Source: JAJRXR01 sp041402005 (GTDB taxonomy: Bacteria; Planctomycetota; Phycisphaerae; Phycisphaerales; UBA1924). From it: a stretch of 64,000 bases of DNA. Position 1 is the first letter of the stretch. Each line of letters starts with the position of its first letter. Below are positions 48,918-56,500 of this stretch, one piece after another. Location: the NCBI GenBank assembly GCA_041402005.1, contig JAWKTB010000002.1, positions 496,001 through 560,000 on the forward strand. The letters run 5' to 3'. The position numbers and the translations under genes were made by a program. The notes under the pieces were generated by a model, which saw nothing but the letters and a program-made list of their open reading frames with translations, was not told the origin of the DNA and made no database searches.

Positions 48918-49307
48918 GTGAATGGGGGAGGGCGTCACGCCCCGCGATTTTCAAGGCCGTCGGGCGTAGGCCGTCGATACACCTGGACCTTGAGATCGTA
49001 CCGCCCCCATCTGGACGAGGTGGCACGCGTGGACGTCGGCGCCGAGACCGAGACCCCCGGCGGCTGGGCATACGAGGTCCAGATCGTCTGGCCCGACGGC
49101 GTGCGGACCGAGCACACGATCACGCTGTCGTGGGCCGACCACGACCACATCTGCGCCGGGGCGGTCCCGCCGAGCAAGGTGGTGGAGATCATGGTGGAGG
49201 TGCTCAGGCGGGAGCTGGACGCCGAGCACGTCCCGCCGCGCCTCGACGCCTCGATCGCCCGGCGGGTGATCCCGGACCTGGACGAGCGGATCAGGGCGCG
49301 GCTGTAG
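48918..49307 (+). CDS. Small protein of unknown function
   Basis: Up to 129 residues, with the start uncertain (GTG at 48918 or later in-frame GTG/TTG codons). The conserved-looking part is the last ~90 residues: VDVGAETETPGGWAYEVQIV, ITLSWADHDHICAGAVPPSK, VVEIMVEVLRRELDAEHVPP and RVIPDLDERI. The LSWADHDHxCxG segment with His, Asp and Cys resembles small hypothetical proteins of Phycisphaerae. It is cytoplasmic, without transmembrane helix. The gene is divergent from the ABC permease with about 20 bases between. Confidence 0.65.
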   Translation: MNGGGRHAPRFSRPSGVGRRYTWTLRSYRPHLDEVARVDVGAETETPGGWAYEVQIVWPDGVRTEHTITLSWADHDHICAGAVPPSKVVEIMVEVLRRELDAEHVPPRLDASIARRVIPDLDERIRARL

Positions 49308-49346
49308 GCGGATCAGCTCGGTTCCAACTGTCGTATCTTCGATCGT

Positions 49347-49925
49347 ATGAGGTGGATCCGTCCCCGAGGCGTGGTTGTCGTTGGCGTGATCCTGCTCGTC
49401 GCTCTCGTGGGCTACGGCTTGATCCGCAACCTGGGCAAAGCCCGTGTGTACCCACGCCGAACCGCGAGCGAGACATATCTGCGAGCCATCGCCCAGGGCA
49501 TGCACACGTACGCGAGCGAGCCCGACGGGATGTACCCGAGCGGGTTTGGCGTGCTGATCTGGGAGGGTCTGATCTCCCCAGATGTACTCCTCTCGCCATC
49601 GGATGCTCGCGAAAGTAATATCGAGAACGAATTGCTCGACTTCGACTGGCGATACGACGACGATGCTCTGCCGTTCAACGAGATGAACCGGTTCGCCGCG
49701 GAGCGATCCTCCTACATCGTCCTCGCGTGGGGTGAACAACGCGTTTTCAACGCCGACCGGGTCCTCGCATACGAACGGCTCGACCACCGGGCGTCGGATG
49801 CGCTCGTCGTGTTCCACTCTCTCGAAGTCGTGCGGCTGCCGCCAAGCGAAGCGGCTGCAGAGATCCTGGAGGCTGGCTTCGAGCCCGTCTGGGCCGATGG
49901 GTCCATCAAGCATCAGGCGCCATGA
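49347..49925 (+). CDS. Pseudopilin-like membrane-anchored protein (paralogue 1)
   Basis: 192 residues. One N-terminal transmembrane helix (VVVVGVILLVALVGYGLI) precedes a soluble extracytoplasmic domain: LRAIAQGMHTYASEPDGMYP, SGFGVLIWEGLISPDVLLSP, SYIVLAWGEQRVFNADRVLA, AYERLDH and a C-terminal GFEPVWADGS. The helix-plus-globular layout and the YPSGFGVLIWEGLISPDVL segment recall the C-terminal domains of planctomycete pseudopilin-like proteins, but there is no prepilin peptidase motif. It is followed with a four-base overlap by a paralogue with about 30-35% likeness over the same blocks. Function unknown. Confidence 0.7.
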   Translation: MRWIRPRGVVVVGVILLVALVGYGLIRNLGKARVYPRRTASETYLRAIAQGMHTYASEPDGMYPSGFGVLIWEGLISPDVLLSPSDARESNIENELLDFDWRYDDDALPFNEMNRFAAERSSYIVLAWGEQRVFNADRVLAYERLDHRASDALVVFHSLEVVRLPPSEAAAEILEAGFEPVWADGSIKHQAP

Positions 49926-50467
49926 ACCATAAACACAAGCGAACGCTCGTCGTGCTGGCCGTACTGGCCGCCCTCGTCGCCTGCTGTGGGGGAGCCGGCG
50001 CCTGGCTCTACAACAAGGTCGCAACCGCCGCGCTTATCAGCTATAGCCAGAGCCAACTCCATATCATCTGGCACGCCCTGTACGAGCACGCGAGCGAGCA
50101 CGGTGGCGAGTATCCAACCGGGTATGGCGTGCTGGTATGGTCAGGCGCTATCTCCCCGGAGTTGCTCGTTTCGCCCTTCGAGCGATCGGAGGCGATCGAC
50201 GAATACGACTGGGATCAGGTCTACACGTCGGAGACTCCGCCCCCCGGGCTTGACGCGTTCATTGAGAGGAATGGCTCGTACGTCGTGCTCGTCTGGGGAC
50301 AGCCACGGACGGACTCGCCGGATGTCCTGTTCGCCTACGAACGTCTGCGGCGAGGTTCTCGCGGAACTCCGCTGATCTACGCCGACCGCAAAGTCCTCTT
50401 CGTTCCCAACGCCGAAGCCGAACGCCTCATCCGCGCCGCCGGCCACGAGCCCGTCTGGGCCGACTAG
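49922..50467 (+). CDS. Pseudopilin-like membrane-anchored protein (paralogue 2)
   Basis: 181 residues. Basic N-terminus (MNHKHKR), one transmembrane helix (TLVVLAVLAALVACCGGAGA), then the same blocks as its upstream neighbour: LHIIWHALYEHASEHGGEYP, TGYGVLVWSGAISPELLVSP, SYVVLVWGQPRTDSPDVLFA, AYERL, and C-terminal HEPVWAD. It is a tandem duplicate with diverged sequence. The two genes overlap by ATGA and are surely co-translated. The Cys pair CC in the helix could be lipidated, but no canonical lipobox is present. Function unknown. Confidence 0.7.
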   Translation: MNHKHKRTLVVLAVLAALVACCGGAGAWLYNKVATAALISYSQSQLHIIWHALYEHASEHGGEYPTGYGVLVWSGAISPELLVSPFERSEAIDEYDWDQVYTSETPPPGLDAFIERNGSYVVLVWGQPRTDSPDVLFAYERLRRGSRGTPLIYADRKVLFVPNAEAERLIRAAGHEPVWAD

Positions 50468-50473
50468 CCTGCA

Positions 50474-51214
50474 TCAGGCTGGCAGCGTCACCTCCGCCAG
50501 ATCCAGCGTCAGATACCGCAGCGAGACCTGTGTCGGCAGCTCCGCGGGGATCGCGAACAGCACGCGCACCCTCGCCGGGCCCTCGATCATGAACTCGTCC
50601 GGGTCGCGCTGCTCGTCGGGGTCCTCGTCCCGCGGCTCGATCGCCGTCGTCGGATCGCCGGCCAGCGCGTCGATCGCTCGCTCGCCCTCGTCCCCGTCGA
50701 TGCGCTCCGCCTTGAACGCGTTCCCCTGCAGCCCCGTCCACATCGCCATGATGCCGCGCTTCAGGGGGTCGGTCTCGGTTCCGATCGGCACGAGCGAGAA
50801 CTGTGACGGCTGCCACCGGCCCATGTCGAGCTCGTCGTCCTCGACGCGCCTCGACACCGCCTCCGCTGCAGGGTCGGGGCGGACGGTCATGTCGATCGAG
50901 ACCCACCGGTCCGGCCCGTCGACCTCGCCGTCCACTTGCTCCGCCTCGCTCAGCTCGAGGAAGTCCGGCGGCGCCGCGGCGAGCTCGACGCGATGGATCG
51001 TCACGACCGCGCCCCGCATGATCGCGGACGCCTTGCGCATCTCGGTCGCCATCGTGACGCGCCACCACCGCCGGATCAGGCGCCACGTCAGCCAGATGAA
51101 GAACAGCACGGTCCCGGGCACGACCAGCGCCGCCGCCCAGATCGGGAGCCAACGGCTGCCCACGATCACCGCGCAGATCGCCAGCAGGACGAAGATGAGG
51201 TAGAGCTTGACCAC
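50474..51214 (-). CDS. Membrane-anchored protein of unknown function
   Basis: 246 residues from a GTG at 51214. The open frame extends to 51400, but that extension is translated interspersed repeat (GGTGILPVFP and similar), so it is rejected. Two adjacent transmembrane helices (LYLIFVLLAICAVIVGSRWL and AALVVPGTVLFFIWLTWRLI) are followed by a cytoplasmic or periplasmic beta-rich domain (AAPPDFLELSEAEQVDGEVD; RWVSIDMTVRP; ARVRVLFAIPAELPTQVSL; LRYLTLDLAEVTL). No family was recognised. The stop lies six bases from the convergent paralogue pair. Confidence 0.65.
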   Translation of the reverse strand: MVKLYLIFVLLAICAVIVGSRWLPIWAAALVVPGTVLFFIWLTWRLIRRWWRVTMATEMRKASAIMRGAVVTIHRVELAAAPPDFLELSEAEQVDGEVDGPDRWVSIDMTVRPDPAAEAVSRRVEDDELDMGRWQPSQFSLVPIGTETDPLKRGIMAMWTGLQGNAFKAERIDGDEGERAIDALAGDPTTAIEPRDEDPDEQRDPDEFMIEGPARVRVLFAIPAELPTQVSLRYLTLDLAEVTLPA

Positions 51215-51241
51215 GCCGAGTCCCTGGAAGTCGTGTCCGAC

Positions 51242-51324
51242 GGATCGGTGGTATGGGCTTCCAGCCCGTACGAATCCAAGATTGATTGCCGGAAAGACGG
51301 GCAAGATGCCCGTACCACCGACCC
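51242..51324. repeat. Composite interspersed palindromic repeat (GGTGILPV type)
   Basis: Outer arms 51242-51258 (GGATCGGTGGTATGGGC) and 51308-51324 (complement GGGTCGGTGGTACGGGC) match in 15 of 17 positions. Each half also contains a small hairpin (GGGC-TTCCA-GCCC and GGGC-AAGAT-GCCC). It lies just upstream of the start of the membrane protein (51214). A related 25-base copy is embedded in dinG at 34208. Confidence 0.8.
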
Positions 51325-51397
51325 TTGGCGGATCCTTCAAGCCGAACCGAGAACGCGGCGAGTCTATAGCCAGGCGCCCCGCCCCGACCCGTCGTGC

Positions 51398-51455
51398 CAC
51401 TGACCGGTCCGCCGGTCAGTGCCGTACCCAGCACTGACCCGAGGACGGGTCAGTG
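51398..51455. repeat. Tandem pair of 10-bp hairpins; second contains HIT gene stop codon
   Basis: Hairpin 1: CACTGACCGG (51398-51407), loop TCCG, CCGGTCAGTG (51412-51421). Hairpin 2: CACTGACCCG (51432-51441), loop AGGA, CGGGTCAGTG (51446-51455). The two share the CACTGACC core. The TGA stop of the HIT gene (51450-51452 on the plus strand) and its last His codon are inside hairpin 2. The pair probably serves as the transcript end of the HIT gene. Confidence 0.8.
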
Positions 51456-51917
51456 GCACGTCTCATCGCCACCCTCCGGAGCGGCGCCAAGAGCCGCACG
51501 GATCGCCGCGATGAGATCCCGATCAGCGCCCCCCGGGTCGCTCGCCCGCGCCCCCGTCCAGTCGTACGCCGACATCGGCGGCTTGGCCCGCAGCGCCTCC
51601 GCCTCGTCCGCGAACCGCGGGATCACGTGCGCGTGCAGCTCCGGCACGAGGTTGCCCAGGATCTCGTAGTTGATCCGCACCGCCCCGGTCACGCCCAGCA
51701 CGGCGTCCCCGAGGCGCCCCATGTCGTCGAGGAACGCCCGGCGAGCGTCGGGCGCCAGGGCGTTCAGATGCGGTGCGACCGGGTCGGCCAGCAGCAGGCA
51801 GTACCCCCGCAACGGCTGCGTGTCGCCGAGCACCGCCCAGCCGGAGGCCAGGCGGGCGATGACGTGGGGGTTCTCGCCACGATGGGCGGCGGAGATTCGG
51901 GAGGCGATCAGGCCCAT
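51450..51917 (-). CDS. HIT family nucleotide-binding hydrolase
   Basis: 155 residues from ATG 51917 (GTG 51923 is an alternative). The histidine triad HxHxH appears as LVPELHAHVIPRF near residue 98, with the last His replaced by Ile followed by Pro, a variant seen in some HIT-like proteins. Earlier strands fit the fold (WAVLGDTQPLRGYCLLLADP; NYEILGNLVPELHAHV). Members hydrolyse or transfer nucleotidyl groups (AMP-lysine, Ap4A and similar); the substrate here is unknown. The reading frame ends inside a mobile-type hairpin repeat (ETCH, stop). Confidence 0.85.
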   Translation of the reverse strand: MGLIASRISAAHRGENPHVIARLASGWAVLGDTQPLRGYCLLLADPVAPHLNALAPDARRAFLDDMGRLGDAVLGVTGAVRINYEILGNLVPELHAHVIPRFADEAEALRAKPPMSAYDWTGARASDPGGADRDLIAAIRAALGAAPEGGDETCH

Positions 51918-51929
51918 CGTCACTGCTGA

Positions 51930-53024
51930 TTACGATTCTGCATTTGCTGGAAGCACGTGGGACAGTGACTGGCGGATGCGGTCAGCGTGCTGGAACAGGT
52001 CATCGACCTGCTCAATTGGGATCCGCTCTTCCTTCTTGTTTGCGTCAAACACACCCAGGTACTTCTGGCTCCTATTGAACCAGAGTCGACACACGGGCTT
52101 TCGGTTGTTGTCGTCAAGCAGGATTCCGAAATAGGTCTTGACATCCCGCGCCGTGATGCGTGACGCAGGCACTAGCTCTCGAAGAATCGCTTTGACGATA
52201 TAAAATCCGTTCAGCTCTTCAACGGTCGTCACAACACCGGTTTCATCCGCCTCGTTCTCGCCGGACTTGCTCTCGGCTGATATGGCTTCGAGTTCGACGG
52301 CATGATCATCTTCGCCGCGGTTTGAACGAAGCGCCGCCTGCAAGCGAGTTTCCACCGATAGCCCAATGTGATCCAGAATCGCGCTACGCACGATGGGGCG
52401 AAAGCGATCGATGACAGTCTGGCGCATCTGACCGTTGTGCAGGGGCTCCGCGAAATGCCGCACAAACTCGTCGGAGGGCTCTGTCATTTCCCGGACAAAA
52501 TGAGCGCGGACCGCGTTCTTGATTCGCATGCATTCCGCGTCTGCGAGAACAACCTCTAGGTCAAACTTGTCCTTCGAGAACTGTGACAGGCGCTCAGCGG
52601 CGTCCTTGTTCAGTTTGTCGAGACTCAGCACAAAGAACGGCGCCGCGTCGAGCTTGTTTGGTTCTGACAAATCGGAAAAGAAACGGTACTCGATGCCATC
52701 AGTAAGGATGGCGATCCGGGCTTTGGTGACACTGAAGTAACGGTACAGCTGTGAACTGTATGAATCCAGCTTAGCTCCACAGGGCTTGCACTCGAACAAA
52801 ATGATTGGCGCGCCATTCTGGAAGACCGCGTAATCGACCTTCTCGCCTTTCTTGATGCCGACATCCGCAGTGAACTCTGGGACGACTTCGCTCGGGTTGA
52901 AAATGTCGTAGCCGAGTTCGCGGATGAACGGCAGTACGAGGGCCGTCTTTGTCGCTTCCTCGGTTAGTGTGTCACTACGCACAAGATCAAGGCGATCTGC
53001 CAACGCAGAGATGCGTTCCAACAT
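51930..53024 (-). CDS. Solitary HsdR_N-like PD-(D/E)xK nuclease domain protein
   Basis: 364 residues. The N-terminal ~190 residues match the type I restriction R-subunit N-terminal domain: LVLPFIRELGYDIFNPSEVV, EKVDYAVFQNGAPIILFECK (Asp and Glu-x-Lys of the nuclease core, about residues 64-81), SQLYRYFSVTKARIAILTDG and IEYRFFSDL. The C-terminal half is different from HsdR (no helicase motor) and ends in WFNRSQKYLGVFD and DDLFQHADRIRQSL, a small domain seen in solitary members. No HsdS or HsdM is nearby. Base composition and codon use are clearly more AT-rich than both neighbours, which suggests transfer. A defence role is inferred from the family only. Confidence 0.85.
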   Translation of the reverse strand: MLERISALADRLDLVRSDTLTEEATKTALVLPFIRELGYDIFNPSEVVPEFTADVGIKKGEKVDYAVFQNGAPIILFECKPCGAKLDSYSSQLYRYFSVTKARIAILTDGIEYRFFSDLSEPNKLDAAPFFVLSLDKLNKDAAERLSQFSKDKFDLEVVLADAECMRIKNAVRAHFVREMTEPSDEFVRHFAEPLHNGQMRQTVIDRFRPIVRSAILDHIGLSVETRLQAALRSNRGEDDHAVELEAISAESKSGENEADETGVVTTVEELNGFYIVKAILRELVPASRITARDVKTYFGILLDDNNRKPVCRLWFNRSQKYLGVFDANKKEERIPIEQVDDLFQHADRIRQSLSHVLPANAES

Positions 53025-53077
53025 AGTTGTCTCCCCTATTGATAGGGGAAGTATACCTAGGTCCCCCCGCTGGGCGT

Positions 53078-53132
53078 CTACACCATCCCCGCCAGATACC
53101 GCCCCGTGTGGCTCCTCTTCGCCCTCGTCACC
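53078..53132 (-). pseudogene. Remnant of a second uvrA 3' end
   Basis: Read on the minus strand this stretch encodes RAKRSHTGRYLAGMV followed by a TAG stop. The C-terminus of the intact uvrA (53590) is RAKGSHTGRYLQGML followed by TGA. Twelve of fifteen residues agree, and the differences include synonymous changes (AGC/AGT, CTG/TTG). It is therefore a diverged copy, not a fresh duplication. It has no start and lies directly after the stop of the small lipoprotein gene (53138). Confidence 0.85.
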
Positions 53133-53137
53133 GTCGG

Positions 53138-53572
53138 TCAGGGTGTCAAAGCGGACGCGCTCGGGAGCCAGGCGGTATCCCCGAGCATGTCGTACCGGTA
53201 GAAGCTGCCGTCCTCGGCGAGCTTGAAGGTATCCAGGTGGTGGAACGCTTCCGGGCCGTCCTCGTAGAGCGTGAAATACAGCGTTGGCGATCCGGTGTCG
53301 TCGGCGAGCTCTTTGAGCACCGCGATGACCGGGTTCCGGATCTGCGTGATCCGCTTGATCTCATCGGGGGAGAGCCGATGAAGCGCCGTTCTGACCTTGG
53401 GGACCCACTCTTCGGGAATTTCCGGCGTCGATTGGATATGCACGATGTCGTCGATCGGGTATTCGATCGCGGTTCGTGGCCTTGGCGCATCGGCTCGCGG
53501 CTGTACGACCTGCGTGTGGTGACAGGAGGTCAGCACAAGCGAGCAGAACGCCATGCCCATCGTGATCCACAT
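53138..53572 (-). CDS. Small lipoprotein of unknown function, bracketed by uvrA 3' ends
   Basis: 144 residues from the ATG at 53572 with AAGGG upstream. A lipoprotein signal is present (MWITMGMAFCSLVLTSC, lipobox LTSC, Cys 17). The mature part has IEYPIDDIVHIQSTPEIPEE, WVPKVRTALHRLSPDEIKRI, VIAVLKELADD and TLYFTLYEDGPEAFHHLDTF, an alpha/beta domain that I do not recognise. It starts 17 bases after the uvrA stop, and the uvrA-tail remnant follows 5 bases after its stop. Composition is slightly less GC-rich than uvrA. The longer open frame to 54217 is antisense-frame uvrA sequence and is rejected. Confidence 0.75.
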   Translation of the reverse strand: MWITMGMAFCSLVLTSCHHTQVVQPRADAPRPRTAIEYPIDDIVHIQSTPEIPEEWVPKVRTALHRLSPDEIKRITQIRNPVIAVLKELADDTGSPTLYFTLYEDGPEAFHHLDTFKLAEDGSFYRYDMLGDTAWLPSASALTP

Positions 53573-53589
53573 GTGTCCCTTGCCGAGCG

Positions 53590-56500
53590 TCACAGCATCC
53601 CCTGCAAATACCGCCCCGTGTGACTCCCCTTCGCCCGAGCCACCTGCTCCGGCGTGCCCGTCGCGACGAGCGTGCCCCCGCCGTCGCCGCCCTCGGGGCC
53701 CAGGTCGATGATCCAGTCCGCGCACTTGATCACGTCCAGGTTGTGCTCGATCACGACCAGCGTGTTCCCCGCGTCGGCGAGTCGGGCCAGCACCTCCAGC
53801 AGCTTGCGGATGTCCTCGAAGTGCAGGCCGGTCGTCGGCTCGTCGAGGATGTAGAGGGTGCGTTCGCCGGTCCCCGTGCCGTCGTGGCGGACGCCCTTGC
53901 CAAGCTCGGTCGCGAGCTTCACGCGCTGGGCCTCGCCGCCGGAGAGGGTGGTGGAGGGCTGGCCGAGCGTGATGTAGTCGAGGCCGACGTCGTGCAGGCA
54001 CTGGGCGAAGCGGAGGATCTTGGGGTGGTTCTCGAAGAACGTGCAGGCGGTCTCGACGGTCATGTCGAGCACGTCGGCGATCGTCTTGCCGCGGTAGGTG
54101 ACCTCCAGCGTCTCGCGGTTGTAGCGCTTCCCGCCGCAGACCTCGCACTCGACGTAGACGTCGGGCAAAAAATGCATCTCGATCTTCTTGAGGCCCTGGC
54201 CCTGGCAGGCCTCGCACCGCCCGCCGCCGCGGTTTCCGGGGACGTTGAAGCTGAACCGCCCGGGCTGGTAGCCGCGGATCTTGGATTCTTTCGTCTGGGT
54301 GAAGACGCGTCGGATGTCGTCGAAGATGCCGGTGTACGTTGCGGGATTACTCCGCGGCGTCCTGCCGATCGGCGACTGGTCCACCTCGATCACGCGGTCG
54401 ATCTGGGCGAGGCCGTTGATGCGGCTGTGCTGGCCCGGCTTATCGCGTGAACCCGTGAGCTGCTGGCGAGTTGCCTTGAGCAGGATGTCGTTGACGAGCG
54501 TGCTCTTGCCCGAGCCCGAGACGCCGGTGACGCAGACCATGCCGCCGACGGGGAAGGCGACGTCGATGTTCTTGAGGTTGTTGTGCTTGGCGCCCTTGAT
54601 GACGAGGGCCTTCTTCTCGCTGACGTCCCGGCGTGAAGTCGGCGTGAGGATCTTGCGCCGCCCGGCGAGGTAGTCGCCCGTCAGGCTCTCGGGCGCGGCG
54701 CAGATGTCGGCGATCGAGCCCTGCGCGACGACGCGCCCGCCGTGCACGCCCGGGCCGGGGCCCAGGTCCACGACGTGGTCCGCCGACCGGATCATGTCCT
54801 CGTCGTGCTCGACGACGAGGACGGTGTTGCCGATGTCGGTGAGGTGGCGGAGGGTGGCGATGAGGCGGTCGTTGTCGCGTTGGTGGAGGCCGATGGTGGG
54901 CTCGTCGAGGACGTAGCAGGCGCCGACCAAACCACTCCCGACCTGGGTCGCGAGCCTGATCCGCTGGGCCTCGCCGCCCGAGAGCGTCGCGGTCCGCCGA
55001 TCGAGCGAGAGGTACTCGAGGCCGACCGAGGCGAGGAACCTGAGTCGGTTGCCGACCTCGCGCAGGATCGGCTCGGCGATCTGGGCCTGCTCCTTCGTGA
55101 GCCTCAACCCCCCCACGAACGCGATCGCGTCCGTGATGTTCAGGCGGCTGAGTTCCGAGATGTTCAGCATCGTCCCGTCGTGCTTCGGGCGCCCGATGAC
55201 CGTGTCCGAGAAGGCCCGCGACGCATCCGCCTTGTGCGCGCTCGAAAGCTGCACGTGCAGCGCCTCGATCCGCAGTCGGTCGCCCTGGCACTGGGGGCAG
55301 ACCTGCTCGGTCTGGAACTGGAGCAGGTGGTCCTTGACCCAGGCGCTCTCGGTCTTCTCGAACCAGGCGGTGAGCATCGGGAGGACGCCCGGCCACTTGG
55401 CGCCGAACTTCTTCTCGGAGTCCGCGTCCGTCCCGAAGACGAGCGCCTCGTAGACGTCGTCGGCGAGGTCCTCGATCTTCGCGTTGATGTTGATGCCGAA
55501 CGCCCTGCAGAACCGGCGCAGGTACCGCGGGTAGATCATCCCGCCCGGCCCGTTCTTCTTCCACGGCGCGATCCCGCCCCGCGCGAGCGACAGCGCCTCG
55601 TCCGGCACGACGAGGTCCTCGTCGAACTCCAGGATCGCGCCCAGGCCGTGGCACGTCGGGCAGGCGCCGTAGGGCGAGTTGAAGCTGAACACCCGCGGGC
55701 TCAGTTCCTCCAGCGAGATCTCCGGATGATCCGGGTCGGCGAACTTCTCGCTGAACGTGTGGTCCGTCCAGACCCCCGTGCCTACCGGATTCGAGCCCGG
55801 AGCGTCAGCGACGGGTTTGCCTCGTCCATCGGCAACCGGTCGCTCACGCTCGCGGCTTGAATCGACGCTGACGACAACCCCGCCGTCCCCCAGGCGCAGC
55901 GCCGCCTCGATCGACTCGGCCAGCCGCTGCCTCGCGTCCGCCTTGAGCACGATCCGGTCCACCACCGCCTCGAGCGTGTGCTTCTTGTATCGATGGAGGT
56001 TCAGCGGGTTCTCCCCGCCCTCCTTGAGCACTTCGCGCAGATCGACAACGGCGCCGTTCACGCGCGCCCGCCCCCAGCCCTGGCTGAACAGGTCCTCCAG
56101 GACGTCGCGGTGGAACCCCTTCTTCCCGCGCACGACCGGCGCCAGGACCATGAGCTTGGTCCCCTCGCCGAAGCTCATCACCGCGTCCACGATCTGCGTC
56201 GCGCTCGACGCCTCGATCCGCCGCCCGGACCGGGTCAGGACCGTCCCATCCTTCTTCGTCTTCGTCGGCGCCCACGAGTAGGGCGTCCCGCATCGCGCGT
56301 ACAAGAGCCGCAGGTAGTCGTAGATCTCCGTCGTCGTCGCGACGGTGGAGCGGGGGTTGTGCGCCGCCGACCGCTGCTCGATCGCGATGGTGGGGGGGAT
56401 CCCCTCGATCTCCTCGACGTCCGGCTTCTTGAGCTGATCGAGGAACTGGCGGGCGTACGCGGAGAGCGACTCCATGTACTTGCGCTGTCCCTCAGCGAAG

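Noticed and set aside
50474..51400. 308-residue version of the membrane protein
   Set aside because: The extra 62 residues are translated palindromic repeat (GGTGILPVFP); a GTG at 51214 precedes the first membrane helix.
53138..54217. 359-residue extension of the small lipoprotein
   Set aside because: The upstream part lies in another frame of uvrA; the lipoprotein signal begins at 53572.
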